From an uncultured Actinomycetes bacterium (lineage in GTDB: Bacteria > Actinomycetota > Acidimicrobiia > Acidimicrobiales > Acidimicrobilacustridaceae): DNA of 64,000 nt. The position numbers and the translations under genes were made by a program. Shown here in pieces: positions 1 to 9,027 of the stretch; within the stretch, counting starts at the first letter, position 1; each line of letters begins with the position of its first letter. The DNA is taken from positions 88,378-152,377 of the forward strand of contig CALEHQ010000009.1 in the NCBI GenBank assembly GCA_937876315.1, written 5' to 3'. The notes beneath the pieces are model-generated. The model did not search any database. It worked only from the letters and a program-made list of their open reading frames with translations, and was not told the DNA's origin.

Positions 1-276
1 CGCCAGCTTCAGGCGCTCCTTCTCGATGCCGAAATTGTCGAGGCTGCCGATGGTTCCGCCGTCGTGGCTGGCGTGATCGTCAGCATCCGCTACGAAGGCG
101 ACGACGAGGTTGAACGTCTTCTGGTCGGCTCGGTCGAAGAACGCGGCGAACTCGAAGTCCTCACCCCAGGATCACCGCTCGGCGTCGCCCTTATGGGCGC
201 CAAGGTCGGCGACATCGTTGACTTCGAAGCTCCCGGTGGAGTTCTCAAGGTCGAAATCGTCGCGATCGAAGCTTGA
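1..276 (+). CDS. greA: Transcription elongation factor GreA, 3' part
   Basis: The reading frame is open from base 1 to a TGA at 274-276, so the gene starts before the window and only about the last 91 residues are present. The visible part is the C-terminal GreA/GreB domain: a VRYEGDDE-like strand (IRYEGDDEVE), a VGS-EER segment, the LTPGSPLG-AL-GAK signature and a final FEAPGG strand are all in order. GreA binds the RNA polymerase secondary channel and stimulates cleavage of backtracked transcripts; the N-terminal coiled coil that does this lies outside the window. The next gene begins 13 bases downstream on the same strand and is probably co-transcribed. Confidence 0.93.
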   Translation, partial: RQLQALLLDAEIVEAADGSAVVAGVIVSIRYEGDDEVERLLVGSVEERGELEVLTPGSPLGVALMGAKVGDIVDFEAPGGVLKVEIVAIEA

Positions 277-289
277 CGGCTTCACTCAT

Positions 290-1162
290 ATGTCGCCCTC
301 GCTGCCCGGGTCCACACCATTCCTCACCCCAGGCCTTCCCGAGGGGCGTGCACTCGAACTCCCCGGTCGGGGGACAACCTGGATACGCGAGGCACGGGGC
401 CCGCTCGGCGCACCCACGTTGTTGCTTTTGCACGGGTGGACCGCAAATTCCGCGCTGAATTGGTTTGGGACCTACGAAACACTGCAGCGCGAGTTCAACG
501 TGGTCGCGATGGATCACCGAGGTCACGGCCACGGAATACGAAGCCGCCGTCGCTTCAAACTCGAAGACTGTGCCGATGATGCAGCCGCAGTACTTGAGGT
601 TCTGGGCGTTGAGCGTGCGATCGCTGTCGGATACTCGATGGGCGGACCAATTTCTCAGCTGCTGTGGAGGCGTCACCCCAAAATGATCGAAGGACTTGTG
701 TTCTGCGCAACTGCAGCACGATTCCGCGATCGTCGCGGCGAGCGTGCACTCAGCGGAGTCGTAACGGGGCTTTCCTTCGCCACCCGAGTCGCACCGTCTT
801 CGGTCAACCGTCGTGTTTCTGAACGAGTTCTCATTTCGAAATACGACACCACACCGTTAGGCATCTGGGCTCGCGAACAAGCCCGCCAAAACGATCTGCG
901 GATCATACTTGAAGCGGGACATGATGTTGCTTCATTCGACGCACGAAATTGGATCGACACCGTCAACGTGCCCACCGCTGTCGTTCTCACAACTCGCGAT
1001 GAAACTGTGCCGCCTCACCAGCAACGGCAACTCGCTGACTCAATCTCGGGTGCATCCGTATTCGAAGTCAGCGGTCGCCATGACATCTGCGCAACCAGAC
1101 CCGAACGATTCGCTGACGTCCTCATGGATGCTTGCCAAGACGTTGCGTCTCGCCTCGGCTGA
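290..1162 (+). CDS. Alpha/beta hydrolase
   Basis: This encodes a 290-residue alpha/beta-hydrolase fold protein. The oxyanion HGW motif is near residue 48, the MDHRGHG strand follows, the nucleophile elbow G-Y-S-M-G-G has Ser at about 116, an acid lies in the TTRDETVP segment, and the probable catalytic His is in the GRHD motif near the C-terminus. It resembles the pimeloyl-ester/haloperoxidase-like esterases of actinobacteria, but the substrate cannot be read from the sequence. I use the ATG at 290, which leaves 13 bases after greA. An upstream in-frame ATG at 110 would overlap greA by more than 160 bases and add a low-complexity, non-homologous tail, so I rejected it. Confidence 0.85.
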   Translation: MSPSLPGSTPFLTPGLPEGRALELPGRGTTWIREARGPLGAPTLLLLHGWTANSALNWFGTYETLQREFNVVAMDHRGHGHGIRSRRRFKLEDCADDAAAVLEVLGVERAIAVGYSMGGPISQLLWRRHPKMIEGLVFCATAARFRDRRGERALSGVVTGLSFATRVAPSSVNRRVSERVLISKYDTTPLGIWAREQARQNDLRIILEAGHDVASFDARNWIDTVNVPTAVVLTTRDETVPPHQQRQLADSISGASVFEVSGRHDICATRPERFADVLMDACQDVASRLG

Positions 1163-1232
1163 GCTAGTCATTCCAGCGACCGAAAAGATTTCTTGCTGAT
1201 TTACAAAGCACCCGACCGCAAACTCACCAAAC

Positions 1233-2804
1233 TCAGCTACTGAAGCGAACGCGACGTTGCAAGACCTCTTCAAGCAATCCTTTTCGATCTTCTGCCGTTT
1301 GCACTTCAAGATCAGCATCAAATCCGTCTCGCTGCTGCACAGCAATCACAACCTCGTCCGAACCTTGTTTTACAGAGACGACTATGCGCTCAACACGCCC
1401 CTTATGCGAGCGATCAAGCGCGATTGCGACCCGAAGAAGACCAGCGAGAACTCGGACTCGCTCTTGGTCCTCAGGCCAAAGACGGGCGAATTCCGGATGC
1501 TTTGGCTTTGGTGCGCTCTTGCGGTGATAGCGCGCGATTTGGGCGATCAGTTCGATCTCGTGGTCAGTGAAACCGGAAAGTCGATCTGAGTGCCGAATCA
1601 CGTAATAGCTGTGTTTGTGATGCTCAGAGTGCGAAACCGACAAGCCCACATTGGCAAGGAGGGCCCCCGCTTCGAGCAATTCACGTGAGTCGTCGCCAAG
1701 CCCATGCAGCGGTGCAGTCGCATCGAAAAGGTCCAGAGCAAAGCCAGCTGCGCGCATTGAGTGATCGACGTCGTCATCCATCGATTCGGCGAGATGGAGG
1801 ACACTTCTCCGACGCAGATCGCGCAAGTGGTGAAGGGTCGCGCCTCCTCGACGAGACAAAGCGTCAAGGAGGACACCTTCACGAAGTGCATTATCGGAAA
1901 TCACGATCTCGTCGATTCCGAGCTCTTCAACAGCCTGCTCAAGGATGAGAGCACCAGCGAGAATGATGTCGGCCCGGCTGGGATCCATTCCTGGAAGCGC
2001 TCTTCGTTCTTCCACGGAACTTGCGGCGACGAGCGACTTCACTGCGTTCTTGATTTCTTCGCTGGTCATAACGAAGTTGTTCATCGTTCGAAGTGACCCA
2101 GTTCCTCGCTGAGAATTCACGAGCGATGCAACCGTTTCGGCAGTTCCCGAGGAAGCAATAGCAACACCGAATCCGACTCGTTCAACTTCGCGGACCATTG
2201 GCGCAAGCACAGAACGGATGTGTCGGCGGCAGGACTCGACCGCGCCAGGATGCAACCGCTCGCCTCTGAAAAAGCGCCGTGTGAGGCGAATCGCCCCAAG
2301 TTTCAGGCTTCCCGCGGCAATCATCTCGCCCTGCTCGCCCACCAGGATCTCGGTACTACCTCCACCAATGTCAATGAGTACGAGGCGTTGATCAAAGACT
2401 GGAACCGCTTGCAGCACACCGATATGAATGAGTCGAGCCTCTTCCACACCAGCGATTACATCGACAACAACACCGGCCTCGTCGCGCGCTCTATCGATAA
2501 AGACATCAGCGTTTTCAGCTTCACGAACGGCACTCGTTGCGACCGCTACGACATCTGCATCGTGAATCGCTGCAATCTTCACTAAACGCTTCAGCGCAAG
2601 AACTCCACGATCAATCGCTTCATCCGAAAGTTCTTTCATATCGCCTGAACTTGAACCCAAGCGAACCATTTCCTTCTCTCGGGCGATGACCTCGAATGCT
2701 GGCCCTACGAACTCGCCCGCAACAGAAACCTCTCCCACCCGAGCGACAACCATATGGAACGAGTTGGTTCCGATATCAATTGCCGCGAGTGGACGTTCGG
2801 TCAT
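1233..2804 (-). CDS. ppx: Exopolyphosphatase / GppA-type phosphatase
   Basis: This 523-residue protein opens with the Ppx/GppA actin-like ATPase signature AIDIGTNSFHMVVA and has the second phosphate-binding loop LIDIGGGSTE near residue 140. A C-terminal HD-like half (about residues 320-520) includes the helical GLSVSHSEHHKHSYYVIRHS segment, as in long Ppx/GppA proteins. The family hydrolyses polyphosphate or pppGpp; which one is preferred here cannot be told. The ATG overlaps the stop of the upstream IclR-type regulator gene by 4 bases, so the two are very likely an operon. The gene converges on the hydrolase at 290-1162, with about 70 bases between and no clear terminator. Confidence 0.88.
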   Translation of the reverse strand: MTERPLAAIDIGTNSFHMVVARVGEVSVAGEFVGPAFEVIAREKEMVRLGSSSGDMKELSDEAIDRGVLALKRLVKIAAIHDADVVAVATSAVREAENADVFIDRARDEAGVVVDVIAGVEEARLIHIGVLQAVPVFDQRLVLIDIGGGSTEILVGEQGEMIAAGSLKLGAIRLTRRFFRGERLHPGAVESCRRHIRSVLAPMVREVERVGFGVAIASSGTAETVASLVNSQRGTGSLRTMNNFVMTSEEIKNAVKSLVAASSVEERRALPGMDPSRADIILAGALILEQAVEELGIDEIVISDNALREGVLLDALSRRGGATLHHLRDLRRRSVLHLAESMDDDVDHSMRAAGFALDLFDATAPLHGLGDDSRELLEAGALLANVGLSVSHSEHHKHSYYVIRHSDRLSGFTDHEIELIAQIARYHRKSAPKPKHPEFARLWPEDQERVRVLAGLLRVAIALDRSHKGRVERIVVSVKQGSDEVVIAVQQRDGFDADLEVQTAEDRKGLLEEVLQRRVRFSS

Positions 2805-3469
2805 GCGCCTGCGCCTCGAAGACCGGCGTTCACTTCAATCTGGCGCGCTGCATTGACCACAAAAGCACCGTACCGCTTGCCCGGCTGCTTGGTGGTTCTC
2901 TCAATCGGTCCCGAAACGCTCACAGCAGCGACGATACGGCCTACCGAATCACGAACTGGGGCCGAGACTGACGCAACGCCGGCCTCGCGCTCGCCAACAC
3001 TCTGCACCCAGTCGCCGGGTTGCGAAACACCATCCATAAGTACTCGTGCTGCCGAACCTGCTGAGAGTGGAAGGCGCGCTCCGAGCGGAACAATCGTTCG
3101 CAACCCATGAAGCGACTGCAGAGCAGCAATACAGACTCGTTCTTCGCCGTCTCGCACAAAGAGCTGAACGCTTTCCCCGGTTTCGTCCCGAAGTGTCGCC
3201 AACGGAGCCGCGGCAGAAGTCGCTAGTGGCCATGTCTCTGCGGCCGCTTGACCAAGTGACAGGAGCCGAGTGCCAAGCATGAACCGGCCATCGTCATCGC
3301 GACGCACCAGACCGTGCTGTTCAAGCGCAGTCGCCAGTCGATGCGCTGTGGCCCGCGGCAGACCGGTGGCGACCACAAGTTCCGACAAGGAGCGGGGCTG
3401 GACCTCGAGCGCGGCGAGAACGTCAACCGCCTTGTCCAACACGCCGACACCGCCTACAGTGTTTCCCAC
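2801..3469 (-). CDS. IclR-family regulator of leucine genes (NdgR/LtbR-like)
   Basis: This 222-residue regulator has an N-terminal winged helix (LSELVVATGLPRATAHRLATALEQ, residues about 28-50) and a C-terminal IclR ligand-binding domain (FVRDGEERVCIAALQS onward). It lies divergent from leuC, the same arrangement as NdgR of Streptomyces and LtbR of Corynebacterium, IclR proteins that control leuCD; that role here is inference from context. The start is a GTG. A hexamer TAATCT ends 6 bases before it, a TTGCGT lies 17 bases further up, and an inverted repeat sits between them, so the mRNA is probably leaderless and autoregulated. The gene overlaps ppx by 4 bases. Confidence 0.85.
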   Translation of the reverse strand: MGNTVGGVGVLDKAVDVLAALEVQPRSLSELVVATGLPRATAHRLATALEQHGLVRRDDDGRFMLGTRLLSLGQAAAETWPLATSAAAPLATLRDETGESVQLFVRDGEERVCIAALQSLHGLRTIVPLGARLPLSAGSAARVLMDGVSQPGDWVQSVGEREAGVASVSAPVRDSVGRIVAAVSVSGPIERTTKQPGKRYGAFVVNAARQIEVNAGLRGAGA

Positions 3470-3475
3470 GAAGCA

Positions 3476-3504
3476 AGATTACCGTCCCATTATGTGAGAC
3501 GCAA
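3476..3504 (-). promoter_or_regulatory. Promoter of the IclR regulator with internal inverted repeat
   Basis: On the minus strand a -35 box TTGCGT (3499-3504) and a -10 box TAATCT (3476-3481) are separated by exactly 17 bases. The -10 ends 6 bases before the GTG, which predicts a transcript starting at or within a base of the start codon. Inside the spacer and touching the -35 is the imperfect inverted repeat GTCCCA-ttatg-TGAGAC (3484-3500, one mismatch). It also lies about 67 bases upstream of the leuC start, so one bound protein could regulate both directions. Confidence 0.6.
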
Positions 3505-3567
3505 ACTGCGCCGTCCTGGGCTCGCGTCATCGTCGGCCCCGGTCCATCTCCCGAATAGGAGCAGCAC

Positions 3568-4971
3568 ATGGCACCGAGAACCCTCTCGCAAAAACTTTGG
3601 GACGATCACATCGTGCATCGCGCCGATGGCGAACCCGATGTCCTCTACATCGACCTCCATCTTGTTCATGAGGTGACCTCGCCGCAGGCGTTCGACGGTC
3701 TGCGCATCAATGATCGTGGCGTTCGTCGCCCCGAACTCACCGTCGCCACCGAGGATCACAACGTCCCCACCTCCAATATCGATCAGCCGATCGCCGATCC
3801 CATCTCGCGCAAGCAGGTCGATGTGTTGCGCGCCAACACGTCAGAGTTCGGCATCGTCGAACACGCAATGGGCACACCCGGACAGGGCATCGTGCATGTA
3901 ATCGGACCAGAACAAGGTCTGACTATGCCAGGCATGACCATCGTGTGCGGTGACAGTCACACTGCAACGCATGGCGCTTTTGGCGCTCTGGCGTTCGGCA
4001 TCGGAACCTCCGAGGTTGAACACGTCCTGGCGACACAAACTCTGCCGCAACATCCGGCCTCAACCATGGCCGTCAATGTGAACGGTGCGCTCCCCGACGG
4101 CGTGACTGCTAAAGATTTGGTGCTTGCCATCATCGGGCGCATCGGCACCGGTGGCGGTATCGGTTCGGTCATCGAATACCGCGGCGAAGCCATTCGTTCG
4201 CTGTCGATGGAAGGCCGTATGACCGTTTGCAATATGTCGATCGAAGCGGGTGCAAAGGCTGGCCTCATCGCTCCTGACGAAACAACGTTCGAGTACCTCA
4301 AGGGCCGCAAGTACGCCCCCACCGGTGCCGACTGGGCCGCTGCCATCGGCTACTGGCGCACACTCCCCACCGACGAAGGCGCTGTGTTCGACAAGGTTGT
4401 CGACATCGACGCAACCAAACTGCGTCCGTTCGTTTCGTGGGGCACCAACCCCGGCCAGGTCATCGAACTTGATGCCAACGTGCCCGACCCCGCATCGTTT
4501 GCCGATTCTTCGGAAAGCGACGCAGCTGCACGTGCACTCGAATACATGGGCCTCACTGCAGGCACACCAATCAAGGACATCCCAGTACACACGGTGTTCA
4601 TTGGTTCCTGCACCAACAGTCGTATCGAAGATCTTCGTGCCGCAGCTGCGGTTGCAGAAGGTCGTCAGGTAGCGGCCGGCGTGCGCGCCATGGTCGTTCC
4701 TGGTTCGTTCATGGTGAAAGGTCAGGCCGAAGCCGAGGGGCTCGACAAGATCTTCACCGCCGCTGGATTCGATTGGCGTGAACCGGGTTGTTCGATGTGT
4801 CTTGCCATGAACCCCGACAAGTTGGCACCGGGCGAGCGCTCTGCATCAACCTCGAACCGCAACTTCGAAGGACGACAGGGTAAGGGTGGCCGCACGCACC
4901 TCGTCTCCCCCGCCGTCGCTGCAGCAACTGCCATCGCTGGAACCTTTGCCGATCCTCGTGATCTGGCCTGA
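3568..4971 (+). CDS. leuC: 3-isopropylmalate dehydratase large subunit
   Basis: LeuC with LeuD isomerises 2-isopropylmalate to 3-isopropylmalate in leucine synthesis. The 467-residue length is normal. The aconitase-type 4Fe-4S ligands are visible as Cys348 in GSCTNSR and Cys408/Cys411 in GCSMC. The [14 protein letters not shown] motif and the PGSxxVK-like segment are also present. The start is the ATG preceded by an AGGAGCAG ribosome-binding site. leuD follows after 16 bases on the same strand and forms an operon with it. The divergent IclR regulator upstream is the likely repressor. Confidence 0.97.
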   Translation: MAPRTLSQKLWDDHIVHRADGEPDVLYIDLHLVHEVTSPQAFDGLRINDRGVRRPELTVATEDHNVPTSNIDQPIADPISRKQVDVLRANTSEFGIVEHAMGTPGQGIVHVIGPEQGLTMPGMTIVCGDSHTATHGAFGALAFGIGTSEVEHVLATQTLPQHPASTMAVNVNGALPDGVTAKDLVLAIIGRIGTGGGIGSVIEYRGEAIRSLSMEGRMTVCNMSIEAGAKAGLIAPDETTFEYLKGRKYAPTGADWAAAIGYWRTLPTDEGAVFDKVVDIDATKLRPFVSWGTNPGQVIELDANVPDPASFADSSESDAAARALEYMGLTAGTPIKDIPVHTVFIGSCTNSRIEDLRAAAAVAEGRQVAAGVRAMVVPGSFMVKGQAEAEGLDKIFTAAGFDWREPGCSMCLAMNPDKLAPGERSASTSNRNFEGRQGKGGRTHLVSPAVAAATAIAGTFADPRDLA

Positions 4972-4987
4972 GAGAACTGAGAACATC

Positions 4988-5584
4988 ATGGAACCAGTTA
5001 TCACCATCACCGGAACTGCACTTCCGCTCGATCGATCGGATGTCGATACCGATCAGATCATCCCCAGCGATTGGCTCAAGCGCGTTGAGCGCACGGGCTT
5101 CGGCCAGGGCCTCTTTTCAGAGTGGCGTGAAGATCCGGAATTTGTCATGAACCTCCCACAGTTCGGTGAGGCCAACATCCTTGTGGCCGGCGCCAACTTC
5201 GGCGTGGGTTCGTCACGTGAACATGCCGTGTGGTCGATCATGGATTACGGCTTCAAGGCTGTCATCGCTCCCCGATTCGGCGACATTTTCCGCAACAACT
5301 CAGCGAAGAACGGACTCGTGCCCGTTGTGCTTCCCGCCGACGTAAGCGAGCGCATCCTTCGTGCCGTCGAAGCCGAGCCCACCACCGAGATCACCATCGA
5401 CATCGCCACCAAGCGCGTCTCGGTGCCATCGCTCGACATCGACATCGAGTTCCCACTCGATGATTCGACTCAGGATCGATTCCTGAATGGGCTCGATGAC
5501 ATCGGCATCACGTTGCAGCACGTCGACGCGATCACTGCGTTCGAAGCAACCCGCCCAGCGTGGATGCCGGCAACAAACCGCTGA
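4988..5584 (+). CDS. leuD: 3-isopropylmalate dehydratase small subunit
   Basis: This 198-residue small subunit supplies the swivel domain of the LeuCD dehydratase. The signature DVDTDQIIPSDWLKR near the N-terminus, the ANFGVGSSREHAVW motif, and FRNNSAKNGL are characteristic. The ATG at 4988 gives a normal-length protein; extending to an ATG at 4886 would overlap leuC heavily. Its TGA (5582-5584) lies one base from the stop of the convergent leuA gene, so the two transcripts must overlap or end inside each other's genes; no terminator is visible between them. Confidence 0.96.
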   Translation: MEPVITITGTALPLDRSDVDTDQIIPSDWLKRVERTGFGQGLFSEWREDPEFVMNLPQFGEANILVAGANFGVGSSREHAVWSIMDYGFKAVIAPRFGDIFRNNSAKNGLVPVVLPADVSERILRAVEAEPTTEITIDIATKRVSVPSLDIDIEFPLDDSTQDRFLNGLDDIGITLQHVDAITAFEATRPAWMPATNR

Positions 5585-5585
5585 T

Positions 5586-7166
5586 TCAGCTGAGCGAACC
5601 CGGCCGCGACACTGCGGTCGGGTCTTCGCCGGTGTCACGGACCCGTACGATGCGGTTCAGTGCATTGAGCAATGCTCGGGCGGAAGCTTCGACCACGTCG
5701 GTGGACAGGCCACGACCTGGCATCGAAACACCATCGACCTCAAAGCGCAGGGCAACGTCGGCCAGTGCATCGACGCCACCAGTCACCGAGGTGACGGCAT
5801 AGTCGGTGAGGGTGCCCGTTATGCCCGTAGCAGTATGGATCGCGGCACAGGCAGCATCGACCATGCCCGAACCTTCGGCGGTGGCTTCGATTTTGGTGCC
5901 GTCATGATCGAGCACAATCGTTGCTGTGGGCGTTGATTTCGAACCACCGTGGCTATCAAGTGACACCAGCGAGAATGCGTAGCGAACGGTGTCGCCCATT
6001 TCCTCGGCCACCAACGCTTCAAGATCGGCATCGCTCAGTTCGACTTTGCGGTCGGCCAGTTCCTTGAACCGAGTGAACACCTGATTCAGCGCATCGCCGT
6101 GCAGGTCATAACCCATCTTCTTCAATGTGTCGGCGAACGCATGACGGCCTGAGTGCTTGCCCAGAACGATTTTCGACTCGCCCTGACCAACGGCGGCTGG
6201 GTCCATGATTTCGTAGGTGGTGCGCTCGTTCAGCACGCCGTGCTGGTGGATGCCCGATTCATGCGCAAATGCATTACGACCAACAACGGCTTTGTTGTAC
6301 TGCACCGGGTAACCGGTCAGGCGGCTTACCAAGCGCGAGGTGCGGGCCAGTTCCTCTGACTTGATGCCGGTATCAATGCCACCGAAGTAATCAGAACGTG
6401 TGCGCAGCGCCATGACGATTTCCTCAAGCGCAGCGTTACCCGCACGCTCGCCCAAACCATTAATTGCACATTCGACTTGACGGGCACCCAACTGCACTGC
6501 AGCCAGTGAGTTCGCAACGGCCATGCCGAGATCGTTGTGGCAGTGAGTGGAAATGATGTAGTCACCCTTGACGACCTTGCGGACATTGGCCAGACGCTCG
6601 GCGTATTCCTGCGGAACGGCGAAGCCCACGGTGTCGGGAATGTTCAGTGTGGTGGCGCCGTTGTCGACAGCGATCTGCAGAACCTCGCACATGAAGTCGA
6701 AATCGGAACGCGACGCATCTTCTGGCGAGAACTCAACATCCTCGGTGTACGAACGAGCGCGAGCCACACCAGATGCCGCTTCGGCCTTCACTTGATCGGG
6801 AGTCATACGCAGCTTGTGCTTCATATGCGTTTCGCTGGTGGCGATGAACACGTGAATACGGCGACGCTCTGCCGACTCGATGGCTTCCCAACAGCGATCG
6901 ATATCGCCAAGTGCCGTCCGAGACAGACCACAAATGACAGGCCCGCGTACGGACTTGGCAATGGCTTGGACGGATTCGAAGTCGCCCTGACTGGCGATCG
7001 GGAATCCGGCCTCGATGACATCGACACCGAGACGAGCGAGCTGTTCAGCAATCTCAACCTTCTCGCCCTGATCGAGCGAGATTCCCGGCGACTGTTCGCC
7101 GTCACGAAGGGTCGTGTCGAAAATAATGACCCTGTCGTTGTTTGCGGTGATGTCGGTGGTACTCAT
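5586..7166 (-). CDS. leuA: 2-isopropylmalate synthase
   Basis: LeuA condenses acetyl-CoA with 2-oxoisovalerate, the committed step of leucine synthesis. The 526-residue protein is the bacterial short type. The HMGL-like motif FDTTLRDGEQSPG is at residues 16-28, metal ligands are in the STHCHNDLGMAVANSLAA segment, GLGERAGN follows, and HESGIHQHG closes the catalytic barrel. A C-terminal allosteric regulatory domain (about 390-510) should mediate leucine feedback. Upstream is a leucine-rich leader peptide and terminator (see 7229-7322), so transcription is probably attenuated by leucyl-tRNA supply. Confidence 0.96.
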   Translation of the reverse strand: MSTTDITANNDRVIIFDTTLRDGEQSPGISLDQGEKVEIAEQLARLGVDVIEAGFPIASQGDFESVQAIAKSVRGPVICGLSRTALGDIDRCWEAIESAERRRIHVFIATSETHMKHKLRMTPDQVKAEAASGVARARSYTEDVEFSPEDASRSDFDFMCEVLQIAVDNGATTLNIPDTVGFAVPQEYAERLANVRKVVKGDYIISTHCHNDLGMAVANSLAAVQLGARQVECAINGLGERAGNAALEEIVMALRTRSDYFGGIDTGIKSEELARTSRLVSRLTGYPVQYNKAVVGRNAFAHESGIHQHGVLNERTTYEIMDPAAVGQGESKIVLGKHSGRHAFADTLKKMGYDLHGDALNQVFTRFKELADRKVELSDADLEALVAEEMGDTVRYAFSLVSLDSHGGSKSTPTATIVLDHDGTKIEATAEGSGMVDAACAAIHTATGITGTLTDYAVTSVTGGVDALADVALRFEVDGVSMPGRGLSTDVVEASARALLNALNRIVRVRDTGEDPTAVSRPGSLS

Positions 7167-7228
7167 AACGGTGCCTTTCGGGGCATGTGCTGCATTGTGG
7201 GGATCAAACAGAAACTGGCCGGAGAACG

Positions 7229-7287
7229 AAAAAACCTCCCGGCCCGGGGGCGCAGGAGGTTGGCAGGCGCCATATGTGGCACCCGCC
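7229..7287 (-). terminator. leuA transcription attenuator: pause hairpin and terminator
   Basis: Reading the minus strand after the leader stop codon, a 10-bp hairpin GGCGGGTGCC / GGCGCCTGCC with a 6-base loop (7262-7287) is followed directly by a second hairpin. That one has arms AACCTCC and GGAGGTT (7233-7239, 7255-7261) and a run of six T (7229-7234), a classical intrinsic terminator. A GGCGC in the first hairpin could instead pair with GCGCC in the loop of the terminator, giving an antiterminator. Together with the Leu-rich leader peptide this is the standard layout of ribosome-mediated attenuation; the switching itself is inference. Confidence 0.8.
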
Positions 7288-7322
7288 TAACGAAGTAGAA
7301 GCTCCAGAGCAAAAGAACGCAT
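7287..7322 (-). CDS. leuA leader peptide
   Basis: A short open frame on the minus strand encodes the 11-residue peptide MRSFALELLLR followed by TAG, with four Leu codons (CTG, CTT, CTA, CTT) near its end; CTA and CTT are usually rarer in GC-rich actinobacteria. The stop codon abuts the 5' arm of the attenuator hairpin, the spacing needed for a stalled ribosome to change folding. A -10-like CAGACT ends 6 bases before this ATG, suggesting a leaderless leader peptide. An in-frame ATG 39 bases upstream is possible but would lie upstream of that -10 box. Confidence 0.7.
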   Translation of the reverse strand: MRSFALELLLR

Positions 7323-7328
7323 GGAGAG

Positions 7329-7357
7329 AGTCTGCCGGGCCTGCGCTCCGATTGCAA
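7329..7357 (-). promoter_or_regulatory. Promoter of the leuA leader
   Basis: On the minus strand TTGCAA (7352-7357) and CAGACT (7329-7334) are spaced by 17 bases. Six bases separate the -10 from the leader ATG at 7322, placing the transcription start at the A of the ATG. Confidence 0.55.
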
Positions 7358-7400
7358 CCATGGGGAATTCCCCCCCGCTCCCCCAAAGGGAGGGTGGGCC

Positions 7401-8957
7401 TCAGATGGCGTCGACGGAAACGATGCCTTCGATACCACGAAGGCGCTCGCAAACCTCGGCCGGCACTGCACCGGTGATCGAGAGGACCATCATCGCCGAG
7501 GCGCCATTGGGGGCCTGACCGACGTCCATGTCGGCAATGTTGAGGCCAGCTTCGCCAACGATGGTGCCCACAAGACCGATCATGCCGGGGCGATCGTCGT
7601 TACGAACCACGAGCATGTGATTGGCCGGCGGAACATCAACGCGGTGATCGTCGACCATCACGAGACGAGCTTCGCCATCAAGACCCATCAACGTGCCGGC
7701 CAGCGAATGAGCGCCACCACGGATGGTGATGAGATTCACGAAGTTATGCGCCGTCGTTGTAGTGGTTTCGGTGACGGTGATGCCGCGCTCTTCAGCCATC
7801 TTCGGCGCGTTCACGTACGACACCGGGTCGTCACTGATACGACCAAAGAAACCCTTGAGCAACGACAGCGTCAAGATACGCGTGTCATAGCCGCCGATTT
7901 CGCCTTCATAGGAAACCTCGAGCGACTCAACACCAGTGGCGAGTCCACCAAACGTTGCACCGAGTCGTTCAGCGAGTGAAAGGAATGGACGAACGGTTTC
8001 GCTGGCTTCAGCCGCGTTCACGTTCACGGCAAACGGAACAAACTCGCCAGCAAGAGCGAGGCCAACCATCTCGGCGATGGTGTCGCCGGCCTTGTCTTGT
8101 GCTTCGTGCGTGCTGGCACCGAGATGCGGCGTAACAACGACCTCGGGAAGTTCGAACAGGGGCGACTCGGTGGTCGGCTCTTTGTCGAACACGTCAATAG
8201 CGGCGCCGCCAACATGACCGGAACGAATGGCGTCGGCAAGATCGCTTTCAACGATGATGCCTCCACGCGCGACATTGACAATGCGGATGCCCTTCTTAGC
8301 CTTCGCCAAACGCTCAGCATTAAGAAGGCCAACAGTTTCGGGTGTCTTGGCCACATGCAATGTCACGAAATCAGAAACAGCGAGCAATGTGTCGAGATCG
8401 ACAATATCGATGTTCATCTTGCGGGCCATCTCCGGAGACACGAAGGGGTCGTACGCGACGATCTTCATACCGAAGGCCATAGCCCGTTGTGCAACCAGCT
8501 TGCCGATACGACCAAGACCAACAACACCGAGGGTCTTGTCAGCGAGTTCAACGCCCGTCCAACGACTGCGTTCCCAACGACCAGCAACAAGCGCGGCATG
8601 AGCCTGGGGAACATTGCGAGCCATCGAAAGCAACAACGCCATGGTGTGCTCGGCGGCGGAAAGGATGTTCGACTGCGGCGCGTTCACGACCATCACGCCA
8701 CGCTCGGTAGCGGCTTTGGTGTCGACATTGTCGAGACCGATTCCAGCGCGACCAACCACGATGAGGTCGGTTCCAGCAGCGAGCACCTCGGCAGTGACAT
8801 CAGTGGCCGAACGGATGATGAGCGCGTGGGCTCCCTTGATGGCCTCAATCAGTTGCTCGGGGCTCAGGCCCTCCTGCACATCGACGGTGTGGCCAGCAGC
8901 GCGGAGGCGGTCGAGGCCGCCATCAGCGATGGTTTCAGTAACAAGGATCCGTGCCAT
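7401..8957 (-). CDS. serA: D-3-phosphoglycerate dehydrogenase
   Basis: SerA oxidises 3-phosphoglycerate in the first step of serine synthesis. The 518-residue protein is the long type with a substrate domain, an NAD-binding Rossmann fold (LGVVGLGRIGKLVAQRA, about residues 143-159), the intervening domain and a C-terminal ACT domain (from about residue 440) that senses serine. The catalytic NVARGGI and HLGAST motifs are present. Its first 16 bases and its ribosome-binding region are repeated 823 bases upstream, flanking a lipoprotein gene (see the repeat entries), so its original promoter may have been displaced. Confidence 0.96.
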   Translation of the reverse strand: MARILVTETIADGGLDRLRAAGHTVDVQEGLSPEQLIEAIKGAHALIIRSATDVTAEVLAAGTDLIVVGRAGIGLDNVDTKAATERGVMVVNAPQSNILSAAEHTMALLLSMARNVPQAHAALVAGRWERSRWTGVELADKTLGVVGLGRIGKLVAQRAMAFGMKIVAYDPFVSPEMARKMNIDIVDLDTLLAVSDFVTLHVAKTPETVGLLNAERLAKAKKGIRIVNVARGGIIVESDLADAIRSGHVGGAAIDVFDKEPTTESPLFELPEVVVTPHLGASTHEAQDKAGDTIAEMVGLALAGEFVPFAVNVNAAEASETVRPFLSLAERLGATFGGLATGVESLEVSYEGEIGGYDTRILTLSLLKGFFGRISDDPVSYVNAPKMAEERGITVTETTTTTAHNFVNLITIRGGAHSLAGTLMGLDGEARLVMVDDHRVDVPPANHMLVVRNDDRPGMIGLVGTIVGEAGLNIADMDVGQAPNGASAMMVLSITGAVPAEVCERLRGIEGIVSVDAI

Positions 8958-8995
8958 AGGGGTCCATCCTTACGGGCTGACCGTCTGGTCGCCAA
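8942..8995. repeat. Direct repeat, serA-proximal copy
   Basis: This 54-base segment contains the first 16 bases of serA and its 5' untranslated region. It matches 9765-9818 with only three mismatches, all in the stretch just upstream of the start codon. Weaker similarity (an AATGGTG word) continues beyond it in both copies, with an indel. Confidence 0.85.
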
Positions 8996-9027
8996 ACGAA
9001 CCCACCATTTACAAGAAGTGCTTAGTC

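Noticed and set aside
6537..7298. 253-codon plus-strand frame
   Set aside because: It is antisense to leuA and its leader; composition is a mirror of the codon bias of leuA.
7381..7400. C-rich/G-rich stretch after serA as a terminator
   Set aside because: Arms pair only imperfectly and no T tract follows.
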